Positions 1 through 8,280 of a stretch of DNA of 14,822 nt are shown piece after piece. The notes below the pieces were generated by a model, which had not been told where the DNA came from, made no database searches, and was given only the letters and a program-made list of their open reading frames with translations. The DNA lies in the NCBI GenBank assembly GCA_945869365.1, contig CAMBOW010000045.1:1-14822 (forward strand). The letters run 5' to 3'. Origin of the DNA: Flavobacterium psychrophilum. GTDB lineage: Bacteria; Bacteroidota; Bacteroidia; Flavobacteriales; Flavobacteriaceae. Positions within the stretch are counted from its first letter, which is position 1. Each line of letters starts with the position of its first letter. The position numbers and the translations under genes are program-made.

Positions 1-411
1 AAAAAAGGATTTGACGCTTTATTGGATTTGCCTGAACAAGAAAAATCTTGGATGGTGCCTTTGCCTATTTATTACGACGCCAGTTTGCCCGGGTATGCCA
101 ATATGCTAGCCGAAATGGGTGGGCATGGCGGAGACAATTTACCCAAAGCACAAGCCATAAAAGACGCCACAATGGCTTATTTTATTGAAAAAAACCTACC
201 TAAAAACGGCATGTTTTTGCATTACAACGGAACCTACCACAGTGATAATTTTGAGGGGATTGGGTATTACTTGAAGCGCGCTTTGCCAAAGGTAAAAATG
301 CTCACCATTTCGACTGTTACGCAAGCCGATTTGAATGCGTTGGCTCCCGAACATCTTTCAAAAGCTGATTTTATTTTGGTTATCGACGAGGATGCAACCA
401 AAACCTATTAA
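1..411 (+). CDS. ChaN/DUF399-type haem-binding lipoprotein, C-terminal part
   Basis: The reading frame is open from the first base (KKGFDALLDLPEQEKSW...) and stops with TAA at 409-411, so the gene starts before the window and only about 136 C-terminal residues are seen. The block with KAQAIKDATMA and the following FLHYNGTYHSDNFEGIGYYL stretch resemble the C-terminal half of the ChaN family (Haem_bd_2, formerly DUF399), where Gln-x-x-(R/K)-DATMA and a Gly-x-x-His region are conserved. Family members are iron-regulated outer-membrane lipoproteins proposed to bind haem. Signal peptide and lipobox would lie upstream and cannot be seen. The family call rests on motif memory; the haem-binding role is known only for a few members and is inferred here. 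The following 120 bases before the sdh promoter show no convincing terminator. Confidence 0.72.
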   Translation, partial: KKGFDALLDLPEQEKSWMVPLPIYYDASLPGYANMLAEMGGHGGDNLPKAQAIKDATMAYFIEKNLPKNGMFLHYNGTYHSDNFEGIGYYLKRALPKVKMLTISTVTQADLNALAPEHLSKADFILVIDEDATKTY

Positions 412-530
412 ATTATTGGCGATTGTTTAAGTAATGCAGGGGTGTAAAAAGCGGTTTTTCAAAGCTATTCACATGTGTTTGAACAAAATTAATGAACATT
501 TTAAAATGATTATAAATTAGATAAAAAGGG

Positions 531-561
531 TTGCGGGGCATGGTAAGATGACGTATTTTTG
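531..561 (+). promoter_or_regulatory. Bacteroidota-type promoter of the sdh operon
   Basis: A TTG (531-533) is followed after 20 bases by TATTTTTG (554-561), which fits the Bacteroidota sigma-A consensus TTG-N19-21-TAnnTTTG. The transcript would start near 566-568, giving a leader of roughly 25 bases before the sdhC ATG at 592. This also argues against the in-frame TTG at 559 as start, since that codon lies inside the -7 box. The match is by eye. Confidence 0.6.
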
Positions 562-591
562 TTTGATTTTTTAAACAACACACACAATCTT

Positions 592-1254
592 ATGGCAAAT
601 ACGATAGTACAGTCATCCATCGGGAGAAAAGTCGCCATGGCGCTTTCGGGACTTTTTTTAATTTCCTTTTTATCTCTTCATTTCTTCATCAATTTGATGT
701 CGGTATTCAGCGCTGAAACCTTCAATGAAATGTCCCATTTCATGGGATACAACCCGGTTATTCAATTTGCTATGCAACCCATCTTAGTGGCCGGCGTCGT
801 TTTTCACTTTGTAATGGGTTTTGTGTTGGAACTAAAAAACAGAAGCGCGCGCCCACAATCTTATGCCAAATACAATGGCTCCGCCAATGCGTCTTGGGCC
901 TCTCGAAACATGATTATTTCAGGAATTGTGGTGTTGGCTTTCTTGGGCTTGCATTTTTATGATTTTTGGGTACATGAAATGACTTACAAATACATCGAAA
1001 ACGCACCAATTGATGCCGAACGATATTTTCCAGAATTGGTAGCCAAATTCCAAAACCCTATTCGTGTGGGTATTTACAGTTTGTGTTTTGTGTTGCTTTC
1101 TGTGCATTTGTGGCATGGATTTGCCTCCTCTTTTCAATCAGTAGGATTCAACAACCGCTATTCTAAATCCATTCAAAAATTAGGCTACGCCTTTGCCATC
1201 GTAGTGCCTTTTGGATTTGTGTTTATTGCGTTGTTTCATTTTTTTAATCAGTAA
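592..1254 (+). CDS. sdhC: Succinate dehydrogenase/fumarate reductase cytochrome b subunit
   Basis: The 220-residue product is a membrane anchor of a type B succinate:quinone oxidoreductase, a single large subunit as in Bacteroidota, Bacillus and Wolinella rather than separate SdhC and SdhD. Five hydrophobic segments are visible, roughly 13-36, 58-80, 106-128, 154-180 and 196-218. Histidines in or near them (H30, H72, H121, H172) are the candidates for axial ligands of two haem b groups. Translation from ATG 592 ([13 protein letters not shown]) gives the usual family N-terminus; an upstream in-frame TTG at 559 is within the promoter box and is rejected. The gene is first in the operon, with only 11 bases to sdhA. 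The complex passes electrons from succinate oxidation to menaquinone, or in reverse. Nothing in the sequence looks broken. Confidence 0.95.
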   Translation: MANTIVQSSIGRKVAMALSGLFLISFLSLHFFINLMSVFSAETFNEMSHFMGYNPVIQFAMQPILVAGVVFHFVMGFVLELKNRSARPQSYAKYNGSANASWASRNMIISGIVVLAFLGLHFYDFWVHEMTYKYIENAPIDAERYFPELVAKFQNPIRVGIYSLCFVLLSVHLWHGFASSFQSVGFNNRYSKSIQKLGYAFAIVVPFGFVFIALFHFFNQ

Positions 1255-1265
1255 TAGTTCCGGGT

Positions 1266-3275
1266 ATGATATTAGATTCAAAAATTCCACAAGGTCCTTT
1301 ATCAGAAAAATGGACTTCACATAAGGATCACCTCAAATTAGTTGCTCCAAATAACCGTCCTAAAATAGACATTATCGTCGTTGGAACAGGTTTAGCAGGC
1401 GCTTCGGCAGCTGCTTCTTTGGGTGAAATGGGCTACAATGTAAAAGCATTTTGTTTCCAAGATTCGCCCAGACGTGCGCATTCTATTGCGGCACAAGGGG
1501 GAATCAATGCAGCAAAAAATTACCAAAACGACGGCGACAGCACCTACCGCTTGTTTTATGATACCATTAAAGGCGGTGATTACCGTGCACGCGAAGCCAA
1601 CGTACACCGTTTGGCCGAAGTGTCGAGTAATATCATAGACCAATGTGTGGCACAAGGCGTTCCATTTGCCCGCGATTACGGTGGATTGTTAGACAACCGT
1701 TCGTTTGGTGGAACCCAAGTACAACGTACTTTTTATGCTGCAGGACAAACCGGACAACAGTTGTTGTTGGGTGCTTATTCGGCCTTATCAAGACAAGTTG
1801 GATTGGGACGCGTAGATATGTTTACTCGCCACGAAATGTTGGATTTGGTAAAAGTAGACGGAAAAGCCCGTGGAATTATTGCCCGTAATTTAGTAACGGG
1901 TGAATTGGAGCGTCATTCGGCACATGCCGTGGTGATTGCTTCAGGCGGATACGGAAACGTATACTTCCTTTCAACCAATGCCATGGGAAGTAACGTGACC
2001 GCAGGTTGGAAAGTACACAAACAAGGAGCTGCTTTTGCCAATCCGTGTTATGTTCAAATTCACCCTACTTGTATTCCGGTACACGGAACCAATCAAGCCA
2101 AATTGACCTTGATGTCGGAATCCCTTCGAAATTCTGGTCGTATTTGGGTACCCAAGAAAAAAGAAGATGCCGAGGCCATTCGTGCAGGAAAATTAAAACC
2201 GACTGATATTAAAGAAGAAGACAGAGATTATTATTTAGAGCGTAAATATCCTTCTTATGGAAACCTTGCGCCACGAGATATTTCATCGAGAGCCGCCAAG
2301 GAAGTGTGTGACGCAGGTCATGGAATTGAAGCCAATGACACCAATGAAGGCGTGTATTTGGATTTCTCTACCGAGATCCAAAACAAAGGAAAACAAGCGG
2401 CCTATGCCAAAGGAAATCACCACCCAATACCCGAAGAAATTACTGCTTTAGGTAAGCAATGGTTGAAAGAAAAGTACGGGAACTTGTTTACTATGTACCA
2501 AAAAATCACCGACGAAAACCCCTACGAAACCCCGATGAAAATCTATCCTGCGGTGCATTATACCATGGGAGGAGTTTGGGTGGATTACAATTTACAATCT
2601 ACTATTCCGGGCTGTTTTGTGGCAGGAGAAGCCAATTTCTCTGACCACGGCGCCAACCGTTTGGGCGCTTCTGCTTTGATGCAAGGGTTGGCCGACGGGT
2701 ATTTTGTCTTGCCTTATACTATTTCAAATTATTTGGCCGACGACATTCGTACCGGAAAAATTTCGACTGATTCGACTGAATTTGCTGAAGCCGAAAACCG
2801 AGTGAAAGCAACTATTGAGAAATTCATATCCAACAAAGGAACCAAGTCAGTCGATCATTTTCACAAACGATTAGGGCTGATTATGTGGAACAAAGTAGGA
2901 ATGGGTCGAAACGAAGCCGGTTTAAACGAAGCCATCGCCGAAATTGCTGCCTTGAAAGAAGAATTTTTCAAAGACGTATACGTTCCAGGAAGTGCCGACG
3001 AGGTAAACCAAGAATTGGAAAAAGCCCTTCGTGTGGCCGATTTTATTGATTTGGGCCAATTGATGGCGAAGGATGCCTTGCAGCGAAATGAATCATGTGG
3101 AGGCCACTTCCGCGAGGAGTACCAAGATGCCGAAGGTGAAACCTTGCGTGACGATGAAAACTTTAAATTTGTGGGCGCTTGGCAATACCAAGGCGATGAC
3201 ATCAATCAAGAGGTGTTACACAAAGAAGCATTGGATTATGAATTTATCAAAATAGCAGCGAGAAATTATAAATAA
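1266..3275 (+). CDS. sdhA: Succinate dehydrogenase/fumarate reductase flavoprotein subunit
   Basis: The 669-residue protein is the FAD-containing catalytic subunit that interconverts succinate and fumarate. A Rossmann fingerprint GTGLAG lies at residues 40-45. The HSIAAQGG block at 72-79 contains His72, the expected site of covalent FAD attachment. QIHPT (264-268), the Arg337 of APRD (expected catalytic arginine), HYTMGG (431-436) and GANRLGA (462-468) are the other active-site blocks of the family. The length of about 670 matches the long Bacteroidota/epsilon-proteobacterial type. The start is the first ATG, 11 bases after sdhC. In related genomes sdhB normally follows directly, whereas here a 476-base stretch with an unrelated small gene intervenes. 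All key residues are present, so the enzyme should be functional. Confidence 0.97.
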   Translation: MILDSKIPQGPLSEKWTSHKDHLKLVAPNNRPKIDIIVVGTGLAGASAAASLGEMGYNVKAFCFQDSPRRAHSIAAQGGINAAKNYQNDGDSTYRLFYDTIKGGDYRAREANVHRLAEVSSNIIDQCVAQGVPFARDYGGLLDNRSFGGTQVQRTFYAAGQTGQQLLLGAYSALSRQVGLGRVDMFTRHEMLDLVKVDGKARGIIARNLVTGELERHSAHAVVIASGGYGNVYFLSTNAMGSNVTAGWKVHKQGAAFANPCYVQIHPTCIPVHGTNQAKLTLMSESLRNSGRIWVPKKKEDAEAIRAGKLKPTDIKEEDRDYYLERKYPSYGNLAPRDISSRAAKEVCDAGHGIEANDTNEGVYLDFSTEIQNKGKQAAYAKGNHHPIPEEITALGKQWLKEKYGNLFTMYQKITDENPYETPMKIYPAVHYTMGGVWVDYNLQSTIPGCFVAGEANFSDHGANRLGASALMQGLADGYFVLPYTISNYLADDIRTGKISTDSTEFAEAENRVKATIEKFISNKGTKSVDHFHKRLGLIMWNKVGMGRNEAGLNEAIAEIAALKEEFFKDVYVPGSADEVNQELEKALRVADFIDLGQLMAKDALQRNESCGGHFREEYQDAEGETLRDDENFKFVGAWQYQGDDINQEVLHKEALDYEFIKIAARNYK

Positions 3276-3280
3276 AAGTA

Positions 3281-3322
3281 GGCAATAGGCAATAGCCATT
3301 AGGCAATAGGTAAAAGGCAATA
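3281..3322 (+). repeat. Left 7-bp repeat array (GGCAATA) of the element
   Basis: Exact GGCAATA units start at 3281, 3288, 3302 and 3316, all in the same 7-base register. The registers between them hold the variants GCCATTA (3295) and GGTAAAA (3309). The array ends four bases before the ATG at 3327. Its central part is the left arm of a 21-bp perfect inverted repeat. Confidence 0.85.
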
Positions 3323-3326
3323 GTAG

Positions 3327-3701
3327 ATGATTGAAATTAAGTCATATAAAGATCTATTAATTTGGCAAAAAGGAATAAACATTGTCGTTAATGTGTATGA
3401 GTTAACTGAAGAGTTTCCAAAAGAAGAGCGATATGCCCTGACCAGTCAGTTAAAAAGAGCTGCATTGTCAATTCCTTCAAATATTGCGGAAGGGTACGGT
3501 AGAAGTTCAACTCAGAGTTATATTTATTTTATAACTATTGCAAGGGGCTCGTTATTTGAATTAGAAACACAGTTGATTCTTGCCGAAAAACTAAAATTGA
3601 TTAAGAACGAAAAATTATTTGACAACTTAATGAATCAAATTATTGAAGAAAGCAAAATGATAAATTCATTTATAACTAAAATAGAATCGAGTAAAACATA
3701 A
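3327..3701 (+). CDS. Four helix bundle protein (23S rRNA intervening-sequence family)
   Basis: This 124-residue protein matches the S23/IVS four-helix-bundle family (PF05635/TIGR02436 type). Hallmarks are an N-terminal YKDLLIWQKG (7-16), an ExxxLTSQLKRAA stretch, SIPSNIAEGYGR (48-59) and ARGSLFELETQ (72-82). The family forms all-helical oligomers with a basic surface. Members are encoded in intervening sequences of 23S rRNA genes, as isolated genes in many Bacteroidota, and a relative (Avd) works in diversity-generating retroelements; the cellular function of free-standing members is not established. The gene is AT-richer than sdhA and sdhB on either side and uses codons (ATA, TTA, AGA) less favoured by them, consistent with an insert. 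It lies in the same direction as the sdh genes, so it is probably co-transcribed. No reverse transcriptase or variable repeat is nearby. Confidence 0.93.
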   Translation: MIEIKSYKDLLIWQKGINIVVNVYELTEEFPKEERYALTSQLKRAALSIPSNIAEGYGRSSTQSYIYFITIARGSLFELETQLILAEKLKLIKNEKLFDNLMNQIIEESKMINSFITKIESSKT

Positions 3702-3708
3702 AGTACAT

Positions 3709-3738
3709 TAATGCCTATTGCCTAATGGCTATTGGCTA
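3709..3738 (+). repeat. Right 7-bp repeat array, inverted relative to the left one
   Basis: Four 7-base units (TAATGCC, TATTGCC, TAATGGC, TATTGGC) follow one another from 3709 to 3736. Read on the minus strand they are GCCAATA/GCCATTA/GGCAATA/GGCATTA, i.e. the same repeat family as the left array. The array ends 13 bases before the sdhB ATG. Confidence 0.85.
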
Positions 3739-3751
3739 AATTTAATCAAAC

Positions 3752-4513
3752 ATGAGTGCAGCAAAAAACATCAATATCACCCTTAAAATTTGGCGTCAAA
3801 AAAACGCGAAAGCGAAAGGGAAAATGGAAACATACAAATTAGACAATGTTTCTACTGCCAGTTCATTTTTAGAAATGTTGGATCAATTGAACGAACAATT
3901 GATCAACGAACAAAAAGAACCCATCGCCTTTGACCACGATTGTCGTGAAGGAATTTGCGGCATGTGTTCGTTGTTCATCAACGGAAGAGCGCACGGGCCA
4001 GACACCGGAGTTACGACCTGTCAATTGCACATGCGTATGTTTAACGACGGCGACACCATTTTTGTAGAGCCTTGGAGAAGCCGTGCTTTTCCAGTGGTAA
4101 AAGACTTAATGGTTGACCGAAGCGCATTCGACCGAATTCAACAAGCAGGAGGATTTGTATCGGTAAACACCTCGGGGAGAACCATTGATGCTAACGCCAC
4201 TCCAATTCCTAAAAACGATGCAGACAAAGCGTTTGAAGCGGCGGCTTGTATCGGATGTGGGGCTTGCGTAGCCACGTGTAAAAACGGATCGGCCATGTTG
4301 TTTGTAGGAGCCAAAGTATCGCAATATGCCTTGTTGCCACAAGGAAAAGTGGAAGCTACCAACCGCGTACTCAATATGGTGCGTCAAATGGACGAAGAAG
4401 GATTCGGAAACTGTACCAACACCGGCGCTTGCGAAATTGAATGTCCAAAAGGAATTTCCTTAGAAAACATTGCCCGCATGAACCGCGAGTATTTGAAAGC
4501 CAGTATCCTCTAA
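3752..4513 (+). CDS. sdhB: Succinate dehydrogenase/fumarate reductase iron-sulfur subunit
   Basis: The 253-residue protein carries electrons from the flavin of SdhA to the haem/quinone part in SdhC. Eleven cysteines fall in the three expected clusters. C64, C69, C72 and C90 would hold the N-terminal [2Fe-2S]; C166, C169, C172 and C231 the [4Fe-4S]; and C176, C221 and C227 the [3Fe-4S] centre. The CIGCGAC (166-172) and [12 protein letters not shown] (221-232) blocks are typical of the non-classical fumarate reductase/SQR type B iron-sulfur subunit. The start at 3752 lies right after the right arm of the inserted element, which has become its immediate upstream region. An intrinsic terminator follows 23 bases after the stop, so it is the last gene of the operon. 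Confidence 0.97.
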   Translation: MSAAKNINITLKIWRQKNAKAKGKMETYKLDNVSTASSFLEMLDQLNEQLINEQKEPIAFDHDCREGICGMCSLFINGRAHGPDTGVTTCQLHMRMFNDGDTIFVEPWRSRAFPVVKDLMVDRSAFDRIQQAGGFVSVNTSGRTIDANATPIPKNDADKAFEAAACIGCGACVATCKNGSAMLFVGAKVSQYALLPQGKVEATNRVLNMVRQMDEEGFGNCTNTGACEIECPKGISLENIARMNREYLKASIL

Positions 4514-4535
4514 TTCAAGTTCTAAAATATAGTAC

Positions 4536-4566
4536 AAACGCATCCCCAACCGGATGCGTTTTTTTA
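4536..4566 (+). terminator. Intrinsic terminator of the sdh operon
   Basis: AACGCATCC (4537-4545) pairs with GGATGCGTT (4552-4560) around a six-base loop and is followed by a run of T (4559-4565). It lies 23 bases after the sdhB stop. Stem of nine perfect pairs with T-tract. Confidence 0.88.
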
Positions 4567-4620
4567 TTTGGTAAAGCCAAATCCATTATATTTACAAGAC
4601 GTTAATTTGATTGCACACAC

Positions 4621-5457
4621 ATGAAAAATATAGGTTACGTTCTGCAACTTGTTCTGCTTTTAGGCAATAGTGCCTGGGCGCAAGATTTGGCCGTCATGAC
4701 CTATAACATTCGCTTGGATGTGGCCTCCGACGCCGACAACGATTGGAACCACCGCAACCATTTTTTAACCGATCAACTGGCCTATTATGCACCTGCCATT
4801 TTTGGCATACAAGAAGCCTTGCCGCATCAGGTAATGGATATTCAGCTGGCCATGTCTTCCTACAACCACATTGGTATAGGGCGTGAGGGCGAAAACCAAG
4901 GAGAAGCCTCTTCTATATTTTACCAATCCAGCCGATTTACCGTTCAACACGAAACTACTTTTTGGTTGTCTCCAACTCCCGAACTCATTTCCAAAGGTTG
5001 GGATGCTGCGTGCTTGCGCGTGTGTACGTTTGGGTTATTTACCGATTTAGCTTCCGGAAAACGGTTTTGGGTGTTTAACACACACCTCGATCACCTAGGC
5101 GAAGAAGCCAGAACCAAAGGCATCGCCTTAATTTTAGATAAAATCAAGGCGGTCAACACAGCAAATGATCCCGTAATTCTGATGGGCGATTTTAATACAA
5201 CACCCAACCACTTGCGCATTCAAAACCTAAAAAACAGCCTCAACGATACCCGCGATTTTTCGCAAACCAGGCCATTTGGTCCAGCAGGTAGCTTTAATGG
5301 ATTTGCCCACGACAAGCCGGTGACCCATTTAATTGATTATGTTTTTGTGTCCAAATCTGGTTTTGCGGTAAAAAAATATGCGGTGTTGAGTGACGCCATC
5401 AACAATCATTATCCTTCCGATCATTTGCCTGTTTTGGTTCACTTGGCGTTCCACTAA
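4621..5457 (+). CDS. Exported endonuclease/exonuclease/phosphatase family protein
   Basis: The 278-residue product begins with a Sec signal peptide (charged start, hydrophobic core, NSAWA before QD), probably cleaved after residue 20. The mature part shows the metal-dependent EEP fold signatures in order: TYNIRLD (27-33), QE (64-65), NTHLDH (153-158), MGDFNTTP (188-195), IDYVFVS (238-244) and SDHLPV (266-271). Expected catalytic residues are E65, H155, D190, N192, D239, D267 and H268, and all are present. The family cleaves phosphodiester or phosphomonoester bonds in nucleic acids, phosphoinositides or sphingomyelin; the substrate cannot be told from the sequence. It precedes the GH92 gene by 14 bases and is probably co-transcribed, which suggests a role in breaking down extracellular glycans, glycolipids or phosphorylated sugars. 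ATG 4621 is the only start that gives a proper signal peptide. Confidence 0.92.
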   Translation: MKNIGYVLQLVLLLGNSAWAQDLAVMTYNIRLDVASDADNDWNHRNHFLTDQLAYYAPAIFGIQEALPHQVMDIQLAMSSYNHIGIGREGENQGEASSIFYQSSRFTVQHETTFWLSPTPELISKGWDAACLRVCTFGLFTDLASGKRFWVFNTHLDHLGEEARTKGIALILDKIKAVNTANDPVILMGDFNTTPNHLRIQNLKNSLNDTRDFSQTRPFGPAGSFNGFAHDKPVTHLIDYVFVSKSGFAVKKYAVLSDAINNHYPSDHLPVLVHLAFH

Positions 5458-5471
5458 ATTATATTTGACAC

Positions 5472-8279
5472 ATGAAAAAATGCGTTTTCCTCTTCCTAAT
5501 TTTACTGTTTACAGGCATTGCCCAAGCACAATCCTTTAGCCAATATGTGAATCCCTTTATCGGAACTGGCGGACACGGTCACACCTTTCCAGGCGCAACA
5601 GTACCTTTTGGCATGGTGCAATTGTCGCCCGATACCCGCATTGACGGAAGTTGGGACGGCTGTTCGGGTTACCATTATTCGGATTCGGTAATCTACGGAT
5701 TTTCACATACGCACCTCAATGGTACGGGCTGTTCCGATTTTGGCGATATTATGCTGATGCCCACAATGGGAGAAAACTCGTTGGATCACAAAGACTATTA
5801 TTCCGCTTTTTCTCACGCCAACGAAAAGGCTGCGGCGGGTTATTATGCTGTAAAACTCGACAAGCACAACATCCAGGTTCGATTGACCGCATCAACCCGA
5901 GTAGGATTTCATGAATATACCTTTACTGAAGCTGGCCAAGCCAACATCATTCTGGATTTGAATCACCGCGATAAACTACTCGAAGGCAGAATAAAAATCA
6001 TTGACGACAAAACCATCGAAGTGCTGCGAAGAAGCGAAGCCTGGGCCAAAGACCAATATGTGTTTGCCCGAATCGAATTTAATACACCTTTGCTCGTGTC
6101 CAAATATACCGCCAATTCAATAAGTGAAAGCAACGACTATTCTGGCACAAAAGTGGCCATGAGTTTTTCAAAACAAGTGCAAAAAGGCGAAAAAATCCTA
6201 ATGAAAGTCTCGCTTTCCCCCACTAGTTTTGAAGGTGCAAAACGCAACAGTACTGAAATTAAGGAGTGGGATTTTGAAAAAGTGCAGCAAGCTGCCGTAG
6301 CACTTTGGGACAAGGAATTGTCAAAAATTGAAGTCACCACATCCAACCAAAACGAATCGGCCATTTTTTATACAGCTTTGTATCACACCATGATGCAGCC
6401 CAATATTGCGCAAGATGTAGACGGCAGTTACCGCGGCAGAGACAATGCCATTCACCGGGCTGAAGGCTTTGATTATTATTCGGTGTTTTCGCTTTGGGAT
6501 ACCTTTCGGGCGGCACATCCCTTGTATACCTTGATTGATAAAAAACGCACCGCCGATTTCATCAATACTTTTTTGGCTCAATACGAGCAAGGCGGTCGAT
6601 TGCCGGTTTGGGAATTGGCCTCGAATGAAACCGATTGTATGATTGGCTACCATTCGGTTTCGGTATTAGCCGATGCCATGGCCAAAGGCATCACTGGTTT
6701 TGATTATACAAAAGCATTTGAAGCCGCCAAACACAGCGCCATGTTGGATCATTTGGGATTGGAAGCCTACAAAAAACAAGGTTTTATCTCGATGGACGAC
6801 GAGCACGAAAGCGTGTCCAAAACCCTCGAATATGCCTATGACGATTGGTGCATTGCCCAAATGGCGCTAATCGTAAACAAACAAGAAGACTACGATTATT
6901 TCATGAAACGGTCTCAAAGTTGGAAGAACGTATTTAACCGCAAATTGGGTTTCATGCGTCCCAAGAAAAATGGCGGCTGGGACAATCCTTTTGATCCGCG
7001 GGAGATCAACAATAATTTTACCGAAGGCAACAGCTGGCAATATTCGTTTTTCGTCCCACAAGATATTCCTGGGATGATTGAAGCCTACGGCGGGGCAGCA
7101 AAATTTGAAACCAAACTCGACGAAATGTTTAACAGCGAAAGCAAAACTACCGGTAGAGAACAGGCCGATGTCACCGGATTAATTGGGCAATACGCCCACG
7201 GAAACGAGCCCAGTCACCACATGGCGTATTTGTACAATTACGTTGGGAAACCAGAAAAAACCACGGAAAAGGTGCATTTTATTTTAGATAATTTCTACAA
7301 AAATGCCCCTGACGGATTAATAGGAAATGAAGATTGTGGTCAAATGAGCGCTTGGTATGTGTTGAGTGCTATGGGGATTTATGCAGTGACGCCGGGAAAT
7401 TCAGAGTGGACAACTACTAAACCCTATTTTGAAAGAATTAAGGTGAATTTTGAAGGCAGAAAACCCGAAGAAATCAGTGTTGCGAACGCGGGTGAAGACA
7501 AAACATATTTTGGACTTACCCCCGAGAAAAGCACATACGGATTTGCACATCAATTACTAACTCCAGTTCCTGTCATTCAAGCTGCGAGCAAAGCGTTTAA
7601 AGATCGTTTGACTATAGAATTGTTTGCACAAAACCCAACAGATGAGATCTATTATTCAATAACAACGAAAGACGAACCAAAAATTGCAGGTGTGTCATTC
7701 CTATATACCCAACCGCTTACCATTTCAAAATCGTCGACGATTCAAGCATTTTCCAAAAACAAAGCCAATCAAAGTGCTACGGTTGAAGCTCATTTTTTCA
7801 AAAAGCCCAACAACTATGGCATCCAAATCAAATCAACCTACAATCCGCAATACCATGCCGGCGGACCCGAAGGCCTCATTGACGGAATTTTGGGTGCCGA
7901 AAACTGGCGTAAAGGCGACTGGCAAGGCTACCAATCACAAGATTTTGAAGCCACTGTTGATATGTTGCAAAGCAAAACGATTACTCAAATAAGTGCGCGC
8001 TTTTTGCAAGACATGCGCTCTTGGATTTTGATGCCCACCAAAGTGGATTACCTGATTTCAGAAGATAATGTACATTTTACTTTATTTAGAACGGTGGACA
8101 ATTCGTTGGATCCCCAAACCGAAGCCACCACGATTTTGAATTTCACCGGCACGCAATTTCCGGGAATGCAAGCCCGCTATGTGAAAGTTGTGGCACATAA
8201 TTTTGGCGTTTTGCCCAGTTGGCACCAAGGTGCAGGTGGGGACGCCTTTATTTTTGCGGATGAAATAACAATCCAGTAA
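5472..8279 (+). CDS. Secreted GH92 family alpha-mannosidase with two C-terminal accessory domains
   Basis: The 935-residue protein has a signal peptide ending near GIAQAQ (15-20), then the GH92 start QYVNPFIGTGGHGHTFPGA. The N-terminal beta-sandwich covers about 22-265 and the (alpha/alpha)6 catalytic domain about 275-700. Conserved blocks are SLWDTFRA (340-347), TEGNSWQY (517-524), GNEPSHH (577-583) and GNEDCGQMSAW (618-628). By spacing to the characterised enzyme BT3990, E518 is my candidate for the general acid and D621 for a base residue; this is from memory, not alignment. GH92 enzymes are calcium-dependent exo-acting alpha-mannosidases, mostly alpha-1,2. Most are about 750 residues; the extra 200 here look like a chitobiase/hexosaminidase C-terminal-like FN3 domain (about 705-778) and a discoidin/F5-8C-like domain (about 780-935), probably sugar binding. 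It follows the EEP gene in the same unit. No SusC/SusD pair is in the window. Confidence 0.93.
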   Translation: MKKCVFLFLILLFTGIAQAQSFSQYVNPFIGTGGHGHTFPGATVPFGMVQLSPDTRIDGSWDGCSGYHYSDSVIYGFSHTHLNGTGCSDFGDIMLMPTMGENSLDHKDYYSAFSHANEKAAAGYYAVKLDKHNIQVRLTASTRVGFHEYTFTEAGQANIILDLNHRDKLLEGRIKIIDDKTIEVLRRSEAWAKDQYVFARIEFNTPLLVSKYTANSISESNDYSGTKVAMSFSKQVQKGEKILMKVSLSPTSFEGAKRNSTEIKEWDFEKVQQAAVALWDKELSKIEVTTSNQNESAIFYTALYHTMMQPNIAQDVDGSYRGRDNAIHRAEGFDYYSVFSLWDTFRAAHPLYTLIDKKRTADFINTFLAQYEQGGRLPVWELASNETDCMIGYHSVSVLADAMAKGITGFDYTKAFEAAKHSAMLDHLGLEAYKKQGFISMDDEHESVSKTLEYAYDDWCIAQMALIVNKQEDYDYFMKRSQSWKNVFNRKLGFMRPKKNGGWDNPFDPREINNNFTEGNSWQYSFFVPQDIPGMIEAYGGAAKFETKLDEMFNSESKTTGREQADVTGLIGQYAHGNEPSHHMAYLYNYVGKPEKTTEKVHFILDNFYKNAPDGLIGNEDCGQMSAWYVLSAMGIYAVTPGNSEWTTTKPYFERIKVNFEGRKPEEISVANAGEDKTYFGLTPEKSTYGFAHQLLTPVPVIQAASKAFKDRLTIELFAQNPTDEIYYSITTKDEPKIAGVSFLYTQPLTISKSSTIQAFSKNKANQSATVEAHFFKKPNNYGIQIKSTYNPQYHAGGPEGLIDGILGAENWRKGDWQGYQSQDFEATVDMLQSKTITQISARFLQDMRSWILMPTKVDYLISEDNVHFTLFRTVDNSLDPQTEATTILNFTGTQFPGMQARYVKVVAHNFGVLPSWHQGAGGDAFIFADEITIQ

Positions 8280-8280
8280 A

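Larger units (their letters stand above)
3279..3738 (+). mobile_element. Putative four-helix-bundle insertion element between sdhA and sdhB
   Basis: The stretch between the sdhA stop and the sdhB start contains one small gene of the 23S rRNA intervening-sequence family, with inverted arrays of a 7-bp repeat on both sides. The left array reads GGCAATA at 3281, 3288, 3302 and 3316 in strict 7-base register (variants GCCATTA and GGTAAAA in between). The right array is in opposite orientation (TAATGCC, TATTGCC, TAATGGC, TATTGGC, 3709-3736). Bases 3286-3312 can pair with 3712-3738 with one G-G mismatch and one U-G wobble; 21 pairs in the middle (3290-3310 with 3714-3734) are perfect. No transposase and no clear target-site duplication are visible, so mobility is inferred from position, arms and a decayed relative at 8281-8363. 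Confidence 0.6.

Noticed and set aside
430..470. AAAAAGCGGTTTTT as terminator after the ChaN-like gene
   Set aside because: Only five A-T pairs with a four-base loop; too weak to call.
559..591. Upstream in-frame TTG start for sdhC adding 11 residues
   Set aside because: The TTG is part of the TATTTTTG promoter box and the added residues are unlike the family; ATG 592 gives the standard N-terminus.
3281..3322. CRISPR-like array from the regular GGCAATA units
   Set aside because: Units are 7 bases with no spacers and no cas genes; it is a heptamer repeat array.
3327..3701. Diversity-generating retroelement because of the Avd-like four-helix-bundle protein
   Set aside because: No reverse transcriptase, template repeat or variable repeat is present nearby; the IVS-type family and repeat arms explain it better.
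4568..4594. TTG plus TATATTTA as promoter of the EEP-GH92 unit
   Set aside because: Spacing is 16 instead of 19-21 bases and the -7 box lacks the final G; a promoter is expected here but cannot be placed.
4663..4674. TAGGCAATAG inside the EEP signal peptide region as another copy of the 7-bp repeat
   Set aside because: A single unit within a normal coding frame (LGNSAW), without array or partner arm.
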